Assembly (NCBI GenBank): GCA_949285665.1
Contig: CASDYC010000001.1
Span: 706,107 to 770,106 of the forward strand
Direction: 5' to 3'
Source: an uncultured bacterium
GTDB taxonomy: Bacteria; Bacillota_I; Bacilli_A; RFN20; CAG-826
Length of the DNA: 64,000 nucleotides
Shown in pieces: positions 18,557 through 26,969 of this stretch. The notes under the pieces were generated by a model that ran no database searches, was not told the origin of the DNA, and saw only the letters and a program-made list of their open reading frames with translations. The translations under genes and the position numbers were made by a program. How positions within the stretch are numbered: position 1 is the stretch's first letter; every line of letters starts with the position of its first letter.

Positions 18557-20128
18557 ATGCAAAACATAGATGAAAATAATTTGATATTAGTAATTGATGT
18601 TGGAACCCAATCACTAAAAGTTTCAATCGTTGACGATAAAGGTGAAACAATTGCAATTCATAAAAACGTTTATAAGGATCCATATTTTTCACCAAAAAAC
18701 GGATATGTTGAGCAATATCCAGACTTTTATTACAATAAAATTGCTGAAAGTTGCCAAATAATTAAAAAAAGTAACGAAAAAGAATTAAATAAATGTAAAG
18801 GCGTTGTTTTATGTGCCTTTAGAGATACAGCAGCACTTTTAGATAAAGATTTTAATGTAGTAAGACCAAGTATTTTATGGCTTGATCAAAGAAGCGCAAA
18901 ATTAGAAAAAAACATACCATTCCATTATGAATTAATTTTTTCCATTATTGGAATGATGCCAACTGTTATTTATAACAGAAAAAGGACTCCTGCAATTTGG
19001 TTACAAGAAAATGAAAAAGAAAATTGGGAAAAAATTAAATATTATGTACCACTAACTGCATATTGGAATTATAGATTAACTGGAAAATTAGTTGATTCTG
19101 CCGCAAATACTGTCGGTCATTATCCAATCAATTTTAAAAAAGGAACTTGGTATAAAGACGGAAGTATGCGAAATACTGTCTTCCAAATACCAAATTCAAA
19201 ACTTTGTCCATTAGTAAAAGTTGGTGATATTATTGGACATATAACAAAAAAATCTTCATTTGAAACAGGAATTCCTGAAGGATTACCACTAATTGCTTCT
19301 GGAAGCGATAAAGCATGTGAATGTTTTGGAAACGGTTGCTTAAAATCAGATCAAATTGCTTTAAGTTTTGGAACAGCTTGTACTGTTGATGTTCCAAGTA
19401 AAAGATATCATGAACCGGAAGCTTTTTTACCAGGCTATTTAGGTGCTTATAAAGATATTTATAACTTAGAAGTTCAAATTTATCGTGGTTTTTGGATGCT
19501 AAAATGGTTTATTAGTGAATTTGCTGAAAAAGAACAAGCTGAAGCAAAAATAAAAGATATTAGCGTTGAAGAAATACTAGATACAAAAATTCTAAACATT
19601 GAACCTGGAAGTAATGGATTAGTTTTACAACCATATTGGGGACCTGGATTAAAAAGACCAAATGCGCGTGGAGTTGTTATTGGATTTTCAGATTATCACA
19701 CAAAATATCATTTATATCGTGCAATTATTGAAGGAATTTGTTTTGCTTTAAAAGAAGGTTTGGAAACAATTCAAAAAAGAATTCACTATCATAAAGTTGA
19801 CTATTTAGTAGTTTCTGGTGGTGGTAGTAAAAATGATATTATTTGTCAAATTGTTGCAAATATATTTAATGAAAAAGTTAAAAGAATTCAGACAACTGAA
19901 TCATCAACTTTAGGAGCCGCAATGGCTGGTTTCTATTCTTTAGGAATTTTTAAAACACCTGAAGAAGCAAAAGAAAAAATGGTTAAATATCAAAAAGAAT
20001 TTTTACCAGAAAAAGAAGCTGTTGATAAATATAATTATTTATACAAAAAAGTTTACAAAAAAATATATCCTAAACTTAATAAAACATATGCAGATTTAAA
20101 AGAATTTTCCAATAATGAAATTCAATAA
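18557..20128 (+). CDS. FGGY-family carbohydrate kinase
   Basis: Sugar kinase of the xylulokinase/gluconokinase/glycerol kinase superfamily, 523 residues. The phosphate-1 motif is DVGTQSLK (14-21). IASGSDKACECFGNG and LSFGTACTVD mark the middle, and VVSGGGSKND is the adenosine motif near the C-terminus. The substrate cannot be read from the motifs, so I do not assign xylulose or another sugar. It stands alone with no transporter or isomerase nearby. It is divergent from ppdK with a 110-bp shared upstream region. A TATAAA at 18538-18543 lies 13 nt before ATG and no ribosome site is present. Confidence 0.88.
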   Translation: MQNIDENNLILVIDVGTQSLKVSIVDDKGETIAIHKNVYKDPYFSPKNGYVEQYPDFYYNKIAESCQIIKKSNEKELNKCKGVVLCAFRDTAALLDKDFNVVRPSILWLDQRSAKLEKNIPFHYELIFSIIGMMPTVIYNRKRTPAIWLQENEKENWEKIKYYVPLTAYWNYRLTGKLVDSAANTVGHYPINFKKGTWYKDGSMRNTVFQIPNSKLCPLVKVGDIIGHITKKSSFETGIPEGLPLIASGSDKACECFGNGCLKSDQIALSFGTACTVDVPSKRYHEPEAFLPGYLGAYKDIYNLEVQIYRGFWMLKWFISEFAEKEQAEAKIKDISVEEILDTKILNIEPGSNGLVLQPYWGPGLKRPNARGVVIGFSDYHTKYHLYRAIIEGICFALKEGLETIQKRIHYHKVDYLVVSGGGSKNDIICQIVANIFNEKVKRIQTTESSTLGAAMAGFYSLGIFKTPEEAKEKMVKYQKEFLPEKEAVDKYNYLYKKVYKKIYPKLNKTYADLKEFSNNEIQ

Positions 20129-20156
20129 CCTTGCAAAACCTTAATATTTTTTAATT

Positions 20157-20552
20157 TTAATTATTTATTTCAAAATTATAATAAATATTCATGCTTGATT
20201 TAATAGGAGTAATTATTTCTTGTTTGTTTTCTAAATCAAAATAAATGTTGCATTCAAAATCATTTGAATTAAGTTTAATCTCATACTTATCAAATATATA
20301 TGAGATTTGTGACTTTAAAAAAATTTTAATATTAATCGGATATATCATATTTCTATTATTATTTATTGAAGCTATGAATGTTAAGTCGTTTTTTGGTGAA
20401 TATATAAAAAACAATTCATAACCTTCATTTGTTTGATAATTGTAGTTATCAAAAAGAGGATTTTTATCCATGTTTAATTTTGGTGACGAATTTGAACAAC
20501 TTGTCAAAAATAGGAAGTTTATTAACAATAAAAGATATCGTTTAAAACGCAT
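20157..20552 (-). CDS. Small putative lipoprotein (131 aa)
   Basis: Unrecognised. The N-terminus MRFKRYLLLLINFLFLTSC is a clear lipoprotein signal with lipobox LTSC, followed by a Ser/Asn linker. The rest is a hydrophilic beta-rich-looking domain with no motif I know. It starts 6 nt after the stop of another small lipoprotein gene (20559-20900), with an AGGT-type site between them, so the two form an operon. Their likely location is the outer face of the membrane. Confidence 0.72.
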   Translation of the reverse strand: MRFKRYLLLLINFLFLTSCSNSSPKLNMDKNPLFDNYNYQTNEGYELFFIYSPKNDLTFIASINNNRNMIYPINIKIFLKSQISYIFDKYEIKLNSNDFECNIYFDLENKQEIITPIKSSMNIYYNFEINN

Positions 20553-20558
20553 GTGTTA

Positions 20559-20900
20559 TTACCTCAAAATATATAAAATTGTATCAGTATATATTGGTTT
20601 GTAGTCATATTCAATAAAAGGTTCAGTAGATATATCGGTATAAATTAAATATGTATTTGTTTCACCACCTCCAATTGGACCTTTTGAATCAAAAAACAAT
20701 CCTAAATCAATATAAATATCATTTATAACAAAACCCTTTTCCACTGTTAAAATATCTAATTCTATAATTTTATATGAAAAATTATTATAATCTATAAAAA
20801 TTAATTCGTTGATTTTAATGTCGATAAAATCATTATTATAATTTTTACCACAAGAAAATAACAAAGGCAAAAGTAACAATATTTTTTTAAGTTTAATCAT
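20559..20900 (-). CDS. Small putative lipoprotein (113 aa)
   Basis: Unrecognised. It begins MIKLKKILLLLPLLFSC, a short lipoprotein signal with Cys about 17, followed by a mature part of about 96 residues rich in Ile, Asp and Tyr. It is the first gene of a two-gene lipoprotein operon. CTGGAGA lies before ATG as a ribosome site. A perfect 17-bp palindrome is found about 30 nt upstream (20927-20943) and may be an operator. Confidence 0.7.
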   Translation of the reverse strand: MIKLKKILLLLPLLFSCGKNYNNDFIDIKINELIFIDYNNFSYKIIELDILTVEKGFVINDIYIDLGLFFDSKGPIGGGETNTYLIYTDISTEPFIEYDYKPIYTDTILYILR

Positions 20901-20926
20901 AAATATAATCTCCAGCTATTTTTTTG

Positions 20927-20943
20927 TGTTTACAAAGTAAACA
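20927..20943. promoter_or_regulatory. 17-bp palindrome upstream of the lipoprotein pair
   Basis: TGTTTAC (20927-20933), AAA, GTAAACA (20937-20943). A perfect inverted repeat 27-43 nt before the ATG of the 113-aa lipoprotein. Size and spacing suit a dimeric repressor. It lacks a T-tract and so is unlikely to be a terminator. Confidence 0.45.
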
Positions 20944-21078
20944 TTTTTGCAAGTTCTCTTCTAATTATGTTGTAAATAACATTGTGTAATTATAGCTAAA
21001 AAATCAACAATAAAATATACCATTTTCTAAAAATGAATTTTAATAATTTATTTATAAAGATTTTTTAGTTAATTTAAT

Positions 21079-21681
21079 TTATTTTAACAAGAGATCGCAA
21101 ATAAATGTTTTTCCAGGCTCTTTTTTCATTTCGAAGGTATTATTACCTTTTGCAATATAAGCATGTAATAAACCAACGATATAAATAATGTATGTTTCTA
21201 AAGATTTTTCCTTGTCAAATCTTAAATAGTCGCTTTTTTCTAATTCTTCAAACAAGTGAACAAAACAAGAGAAGAAAGATGGATAATTGTTTTCTTCTTT
21301 CATCTTTGCAAAGACTGCTTTTGCTTTTTCATCATTGAAAATTGATAATGCTAAATAAAATTTATAAGTATTATATTTGTCCTTAGAAATAAAAGAGATA
21401 ATTCTTTCTGTAACTAAATATAATTTGTCTTTTGCATTAACGTCTTTAAATTCAGAACAATCTAACTTAATTTCATCATAGAAAAGTTTAATCATTCTAT
21501 TAAGAAGATCTTCTTTATCTTTAAAGTAATGATAAAAGAGTCCATGAGACATTTTTAATTCTTTACAAATGTCGTCAACTGATGTTTTAGAATAAGAATC
21601 TTCGACAAACAACTTCAAAGCTGTTCTAACGATTTGTTTTCTTCTTGCTAAATTAACTTTTTGTTTTTTATTCATCTTCAT
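21079..21681 (-). CDS. TetR/AcrR-family transcriptional regulator
   Basis: About 200 residues. The N-terminal helix-turn-helix reads RRKQIVRTALKLF ... TSVDDICKELKMSHGLFYHYFKDKEDLLNRM, typical of TetR; the C-terminal ligand domain is unassigned. I start it at the ATG at 21681 (MKMNKK), not the TTG at 21687. This start is 8 nt after a TATCAT -10 box. It is preceded by the DUF368 gene on the same strand. A perfect palindrome over its -35 (21702-21719) points to autoregulation. Confidence 0.9.
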   Translation of the reverse strand: MKMNKKQKVNLARRKQIVRTALKLFVEDSYSKTSVDDICKELKMSHGLFYHYFKDKEDLLNRMIKLFYDEIKLDCSEFKDVNAKDKLYLVTERIISFISKDKYNTYKFYLALSIFNDEKAKAVFAKMKEENNYPSFFSCFVHLFEELEKSDYLRFDKEKSLETYIIYIVGLLHAYIAKGNNTFEMKKEPGKTFICDLLLK

Positions 21682-21689
21682 ATACAATT

Positions 21690-21719
21690 ATGATAATGAA
21701 TATTGACAAGAATGTCAAT
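21690..21719 (-). promoter_or_regulatory. tetR promoter with overlapping 18-bp operator
   Basis: On the minus strand TTGACA (21718-21713), exactly 17 nt, then TATCAT (21695-21690); the ATG follows after 8 nt. The palindrome ATTGACA (21702-21708), AGAA, TGTCAAT (21713-21719) contains the -35 box and its mirror image. Occupancy by the TetR protein would block RNA polymerase. Sequence facts are direct; the regulator assignment is inference. Confidence 0.72.
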
Positions 21720-21725
21720 GAAAAC

Positions 21726-22664
21726 TTATTTGTTTTCTTCTCTATTTTCAGATTTAATTATTAGTAAAAATATTAATATAAATCCTATAACAAATAATAT
21801 TGGACCTAAAATTAATTCTACATAATATTTAGTATCTCCAATATAATTAGAAAATTCTTCATAAGCTTGAAGTATTTCTGGATTATAAAACATAACAACA
21901 ATAGATGAGATACTCAAACCCAAAACAAAATAGTAGAAAGAATTTTTAAAATGTGCAATTACATAAGTAACTAATTTAGAAATACTAAAAACTCCAACTA
22001 CAAATCCAACAACTAAGATTAAATAAAATAAGAATATTATTGGATTGTTTGACCAAGCAGTTAGTGATACCGAATTTATAAGTGGTTTATATAATCCAAA
22101 AGACATAAAAAGTGAAGTTGCACTTAATCCAGGAATAATTTGAGTAAATCCAACTAAAATTCCAATTAAAAATAATGCAATATAAAACCACCAATCAGTA
22201 GCTTGAAATTGTGATTCTAGTGAAAATTGTGTGTAAATAGAAACTAAAGATAAACCTAATGGTATTAAAAATCCAAGCAAAACCCAAATTATTTTCTTAA
22301 TTTTAAATTTTTCAGTTTTAAGTTCGCCAATTATTGAGTAAGTTCCAGCTGACATCATTCCAGCAAATAAAGCAACTAATACAATTGTTGAAAGTTGTAA
22401 TAATTGGTCAACTGCAAAAAATCCTAAGACAAAACCAACAATTATTCCAATAATAATAGGTAGTAAAAACAATAAACAAGTAATGAATTTTTTAAATATA
22501 TTTGAAATTGCGTATGTTAATTTATCATATAATTTAAAAATTATTGAAATTTGAGCGCCGCTAACTCCTGGAACAATAACTCCGATTCCAATAAAAAAAC
22601 CAAGTATTGAACTTTTTATCCAGCTTTTTAAATTATATTTAGGTAAATTATTCTCTTCTTGCAT
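21726..22664 (-). CDS. DUF368 (PopT-type) polytopic membrane protein
   Basis: 312 residues with about eight to nine hydrophobic segments. It begins NLKSWIKSSILGFFIGIGVIVPGVSGAQISI, and the repeat-like GFTQIIPGLSATSLFMSFGLY matches the two-fold DUF368 pattern. Some members (PopT) export polyprenyl phosphate carriers, so that is a possible role. It lies upstream of the TetR gene on the same strand with a 44-nt gap. Its ATG is 8 nt after a TATAAA, and it shares a 33-bp divergent region with pth. Confidence 0.85.
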   Translation of the reverse strand: MQEENNLPKYNLKSWIKSSILGFFIGIGVIVPGVSGAQISIIFKLYDKLTYAISNIFKKFITCLLFLLPIIIGIIVGFVLGFFAVDQLLQLSTIVLVALFAGMMSAGTYSIIGELKTEKFKIKKIIWVLLGFLIPLGLSLVSIYTQFSLESQFQATDWWFYIALFLIGILVGFTQIIPGLSATSLFMSFGLYKPLINSVSLTAWSNNPIIFLFYLILVVGFVVGVFSISKLVTYVIAHFKNSFYYFVLGLSISSIVVMFYNPEILQAYEEFSNYIGDTKYYVELILGPILFVIGFILIFLLIIKSENREENK

Positions 22665-22697
22665 GCTAATATTTTATAATATTATTGTTAAAAATGT
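22665..22697. promoter_or_regulatory. Compact divergent promoter region, DUF368 / pth
   Basis: Only 33 bp separate the two start codons. TATAAT (22675-22680) reads toward pth, 17 nt from its ATG. On the minus strand TATAAA (22678-22673) is 8 nt from the DUF368 ATG. The two boxes overlap, so the two polymerases would compete. No ribosome sites are visible for either gene. Confidence 0.5.
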
Positions 22698-23273
22698 ATG
22701 AATGAAATTTATTTAATTGTAGGTTTAGGTAATCCTGATAAAAAATATGAAAATACTAGACATAATACTGGTTATATGGCAGTAGATTTTTTTGCAAAAA
22801 AACATAATGTTGATATTAATGTAAATGATTTCTTTTCATATTATGTAAAGTTTGATTTTTTTGACAAAACAATAATTTTACAAAAACCTTTAACTTACAT
22901 GAATAACTCTGGAATAGCTGTTAGTCAAATAAAAAAATTTTTTAAGATTAATACTGATAATATTTTAATTATTCACGATGATTTAGATTTAAATGTCGGC
23001 GAAGTAAGAATAAAGCCAAAAGGATCAAGTGGTGGGCACAACGGTTTAAAGTCAATTTTTCAATATTTAGGAACTGAAAATATTAAAAGAATTAAGATTG
23101 GAATTGGAAAATCGGAATTTGATACAATTGATTATGTTTTAGGAAAATTTACAAAAGAAGAAAAAGTTAAAATTGACGAAGCAATTTCTTTAACATCTGA
23201 TGCAATTGATGATTATTTAAAACATAATTTTGATTTATGTATGTCACACTTTAATAAAAAATTGACAAAATGA
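22698..23273 (+). CDS. pth: Peptidyl-tRNA hydrolase
   Basis: Releases peptides from stalled peptidyl-tRNA. It has 191 residues. GLGNPDKKYENTRHNTGY holds the catalytic Asn12 and His22. HDDLDLNVGEVRIK and GSSGGHNGLKS complete the active site. It ends in TGA and overlaps the mfd start by 4 nt (ATGA), indicating coupled translation. The pth-mfd pairing is conserved in Bacillota. Confidence 0.96.
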   Translation: MNEIYLIVGLGNPDKKYENTRHNTGYMAVDFFAKKHNVDINVNDFFSYYVKFDFFDKTIILQKPLTYMNNSGIAVSQIKKFFKINTDNILIIHDDLDLNVGEVRIKPKGSSGGHNGLKSIFQYLGTENIKRIKIGIGKSEFDTIDYVLGKFTKEEKVKIDEAISLTSDAIDDYLKHNFDLCMSHFNKKLTK

Positions 23274-26200
23274 GCGAATTAAAAGTTTCTGATATTTTTT
23301 TAAAAGAAAATTTATTTATAAAAGATAAATATAAATTTTCATGTAATATTTTTACATCAGATGTAGTAGGAATTAGTTATTATGCTGCTTACTTATATAA
23401 AAAATACCAGCAAAACATCATTATTTTGTGTCCAAACTTATATAATGCACAATTAATTAGAGATGAAATAGCTTCAATAATTAATGATGATGATATTATT
23501 TATATTCCAAGCGAAGAATTAGTTGCTGTTGAATACGTTGCAGCAAGTAAAGAAATTCAAGCTGATAGAATTTTTGGGATTTATAAATTAATTACATCTA
23601 ATAAACCTAAAATCATTATTTTGAATGTATCATGCGCTTTAAGATATTTTTGTGATCCAAATATTTTTAAGAAAAATATATTTAAATTAAAAAAAGATGA
23701 TGTAATTGATTATGAAAAATTTAAACAGCAGCTAGTTGAAGCTGGTTATATTGTTACTAATAAAATTGAAAAAACAGGTGATGTCTCTTTTAGGGGCTCA
23801 ATTATTGATATTTTTCCAATAAATTTAAATAATCCAATCAGAATTGATTTGTTCGATGATCAAATTGAAAAAATTAAATATTTTGATGTATCCAATCAAA
23901 CTTCATTTGAAGAAATTGATGAAGTTGAATTTTGCCCAAATAGTGATTTTTTAATTGGAAAAGATATGCTTTTAAAAAATATTGAAAGATTAAAAAAACT
24001 AACTATCGAAGAATCAAAAACTAAGAAAAATCCTAATGTTTTTATAGAAAATATAAATAGTGATTTAGACGAACTAGAAAATTTTTCATTTTCTCAAAAA
24101 GATTATAAATATTTTAAATTGCTCAGTGAAAAAGTTTTCAGTATTTTTTCATACATCAACGATGGGATTTTACTTTATTCTAACGATGAACAAATCGAAA
24201 TATCAAAAGAAAGCTTATTACAAGATGCTGAAAAGTTTAAAAACGATCTAATTAATAAAGATGAATGTTTAAATTATGTAAGTTTATTTTATGATGATTT
24301 TGATTATAATTATCAAAAAGTCTGCAAAAACAAATTATTTTCTAATGTAAATTATCAAGAAATTAAAGTTAGAAACCCAAATTTAAAAGGAATTGATAAA
24401 AGTGTTGTTATAAATTTTTTAAAATTAAGTCTTAGTGAAAATTATAAAATTTATTTGTGTTTTGATTATAAACAACAAAAAGATTTTTTTATTACAACAT
24501 TTTTAAGCAATGATAATAAAGAAATTTTAAATAATATTAATTTTGTTGTTGACGAATTAAAAGCCGGGTTTGATTTTTATGACGATAAAGTAATGATTTT
24601 ATCTTCTAAAGAAATATTCAATTATAAAACAAACACATCAAGATATATTTCAAGATTTAAAGAAGCAACGATCATTAAAAATTATGAAGATTTAAATATT
24701 GGAGATTATGTAGTTCATGAAAAATATGGTATTGCTAAATATAATGGGATTGAAACAATAAAATCTGGCGAAAATACAAATGATTATATTAAGTTGATTT
24801 TTGACAAAGGTGACGCACTTTTTATTCCACTTGAACAATTTAAAATTATTAGAAAATATATTTCAAAAGAAGGATATGTTCCAAAGCTTTCAAAATTGTT
24901 TTCTAGTAAATGGGAAACTGCAAAAAACAAAGTTAAAGAAGATGTTGCTGAACTTGCAATCAAGCTATTAAATTTGTATTCAGATAGACTAAATATAAAA
25001 AGAAAGCCATATCTTCCAGACGATGAATTTCAAATTAGTTTTGAAAAACAATTCCCATATAAATTAACAAACGATCAAATTATTGCGATTAAAGATGTCA
25101 AAAACGATATGGAAAAAGATGTTCCAATGAATAGATTAATTTGTGGAGATGTTGGTTTTGGGAAAACTGAAATTGCATTTATAGCGGCATTTAAAGCGAT
25201 AAATTCAGGAAGACAAGTTGTAATGTTGTGTCCTACAACTCTTCTTGCAAAACAACATTATGAAAGAGCGGTTGAAAGATTTAATGGTTTTGATGTAAAA
25301 ATTGCATTATTTACTAGATTTACAACAAACAAACAAATTAATGAGGATATTAATGAGATTAAAGAAGGTAAAGTTCATTTTGTAATTGGAACGCACAAAG
25401 CACTAAATAAAAAAATAATTTATAAAGATTTAGGTCTTTTAATAATTGATGAAGAACAACGATTTGGAGTTGAACAAAAAGAAAAAATCAAAATAGCTAA
25501 TAAAGATGTTGACGTTTTAACATTATCGGCGACACCAATTCCTAGAACTCTTCAATTATCTCTTGCTGGAATGAGAAGTATTTCATTAATCACTACCGCT
25601 CCAATTAATCGAGCTCCTATTCAAACATTTTTAATTGAATACAATGAAAGATTTATTGTTGAAGTTATTTCAAGAGAACTTGGAAGACGTGGACAAACTT
25701 TCTATTTATATAACGATGTAATTACAATGCCAGAAAAAATAAATAAGTTAAGGTCAAACTTACCAAATGCAAGAATAGAAGGAGTTCATGGTCAAATGGA
25801 TAAAATGTTAATTGATGAAATAATGAACGACTTTTATAACGGAAATATCGATGTTTTAGTTACGACAACAATTATTGAAAATGGTATTGATGTTAGTAAT
25901 GCTAATTTAATTATTGTTGAAAATGCAGATAAATTTGGACTTGCTCAACTCTATCAAATAAAGGGAAGAGTTGGCAGATCAAACACTCTAGCATATGCCT
26001 ATTTAACATATAGAGGAAACAAAAACCTAACATCAGATGCTAAAAAAAGACTTAAAACAATCAAAGAGTTTACCGAACTTGGAAGTGGTTATAAAATTGC
26101 CCAAAGAGATTTAATGATAAGAGGAGCCGGTGATATTTTAGGAAAAGATCAATCTGGTAATATTAACGAAGTTGGGATAGATTTATATTTAAAACTTCTT

Positions 26201-26722
26201 AATCAAGAAATTAATAAAGTTAAAAATAATACCAACTATGAAGAAGAGCAAAAGATTGATTTTGCTAAAATTTCTATCTCGGGTTATATTCCAAATAGTT
26301 ATGCAAATGACACAAATAAAATTGAAATTTATAACCTTGTTGATAATTCAAATTCAATAAATGAGTTAAATAAGGCGATTAAAAAAATTACAGACATTTA
26401 TGGTGCAATTCCAGAAGAATTTGTTAATTTAATTAAAATAAGACAATTAAAAATTAAATTAAAAAATCCTTTATTCTTAGATTTCAAAGAAGAAGGAGAT
26501 TATATTGTTATTGTTTTAAATAAAGAATTTTCACAAATTGATGGGATTGGTTATAAATTATTTTCACTATTAATAAGTTATAAAGAAAAAATTAAAATTA
26601 ATTTTGAAAGAGGATCAATTAAAATTATTTTATATAAAAAATATAAAGATTGGTTTTTATCACTAAATAATTTGGTTGATACACTGTTAAAATTATATAA
26701 TGATGTATATGAGAATCGATAA
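23270..26722 (+). CDS. mfd: Transcription-repair coupling factor
   Basis: ATP-dependent translocase that removes stalled RNA polymerase and recruits UvrA; 1150 residues. The N-terminus is a UvrB-like region. The RNA-polymerase interaction domain starts GDYVVHEKYGIAKYNG (about residue 480). The helicase core has Walker A GDVGFGKTE (626-634), the DEEQ box at 727-730 and TLSATPIPRTL. A TRCF C-terminal domain ends it. It overlaps pth by 4 nt and rqcP by 14 nt. Confidence 0.97.
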   Translation: MSELKVSDIFLKENLFIKDKYKFSCNIFTSDVVGISYYAAYLYKKYQQNIIILCPNLYNAQLIRDEIASIINDDDIIYIPSEELVAVEYVAASKEIQADRIFGIYKLITSNKPKIIILNVSCALRYFCDPNIFKKNIFKLKKDDVIDYEKFKQQLVEAGYIVTNKIEKTGDVSFRGSIIDIFPINLNNPIRIDLFDDQIEKIKYFDVSNQTSFEEIDEVEFCPNSDFLIGKDMLLKNIERLKKLTIEESKTKKNPNVFIENINSDLDELENFSFSQKDYKYFKLLSEKVFSIFSYINDGILLYSNDEQIEISKESLLQDAEKFKNDLINKDECLNYVSLFYDDFDYNYQKVCKNKLFSNVNYQEIKVRNPNLKGIDKSVVINFLKLSLSENYKIYLCFDYKQQKDFFITTFLSNDNKEILNNINFVVDELKAGFDFYDDKVMILSSKEIFNYKTNTSRYISRFKEATIIKNYEDLNIGDYVVHEKYGIAKYNGIETIKSGENTNDYIKLIFDKGDALFIPLEQFKIIRKYISKEGYVPKLSKLFSSKWETAKNKVKEDVAELAIKLLNLYSDRLNIKRKPYLPDDEFQISFEKQFPYKLTNDQIIAIKDVKNDMEKDVPMNRLICGDVGFGKTEIAFIAAFKAINSGRQVVMLCPTTLLAKQHYERAVERFNGFDVKIALFTRFTTNKQINEDINEIKEGKVHFVIGTHKALNKKIIYKDLGLLIIDEEQRFGVEQKEKIKIANKDVDVLTLSATPIPRTLQLSLAGMRSISLITTAPINRAPIQTFLIEYNERFIVEVISRELGRRGQTFYLYNDVITMPEKINKLRSNLPNARIEGVHGQMDKMLIDEIMNDFYNGNIDVLVTTTIIENGIDVSNANLIIVENADKFGLAQLYQIKGRVGRSNTLAYAYLTYRGNKNLTSDAKKRLKTIKEFTELGSGYKIAQRDLMIRGAGDILGKDQSGNINEVGIDLYLKLLNQEINKVKNNTNYEEEQKIDFAKISISGYIPNSYANDTNKIEIYNLVDNSNSINELNKAIKKITDIYGAIPEEFVNLIKIRQLKIKLKNPLFLDFKEEGDYIVIVLNKEFSQIDGIGYKLFSLLISYKEKIKINFERGSIKIILYKKYKDWFLSLNNLVDTLLKLYNDVYENR

Positions 26723-26969
26723 ATATTTAAAAGTTTCACGTTTAATTATTCGAAGAACAATTGCCAACGAATTATGTAATAATGGCAAAGTTTTAATTAA
26801 CAATAAAATTGCAAAACCATCAACAGAAGTTAAAGAAAATGATGTGATTACATTGATTTTAGGTAATAAAAAAATAACTACTAAGGTTTTAAAATTATTA
26901 CCATATGCTAAGAAAAAAGATGCTGATGATATGTATCAAATAATATCTAGTGATGAAATTAAATCTTAA
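26709..26969 (+). CDS. rqcP: S4-domain ribosome quality-control protein RqcP
   Basis: Small S4 protein (YabO/Hsp15-like) that stabilises peptidyl-tRNA on the 50S subunit during alanine tailing by RqcH. It has 86 residues from the ATG at 26709 (MRIDKYLKVSRLIIRR). ATGs three and two codons earlier are possible but extend beyond the family start. The C-terminal LLPYAKKKDADDMYQII matches the YabO family. It overlaps both mfd and tilS. rqcH is not in the window. Confidence 0.9.
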   Translation: MRIDKYLKVSRLIIRRTIANELCNNGKVLINNKIAKPSTEVKENDVITLILGNKKITTKVLKLLPYAKKKDADDMYQIISSDEIKS

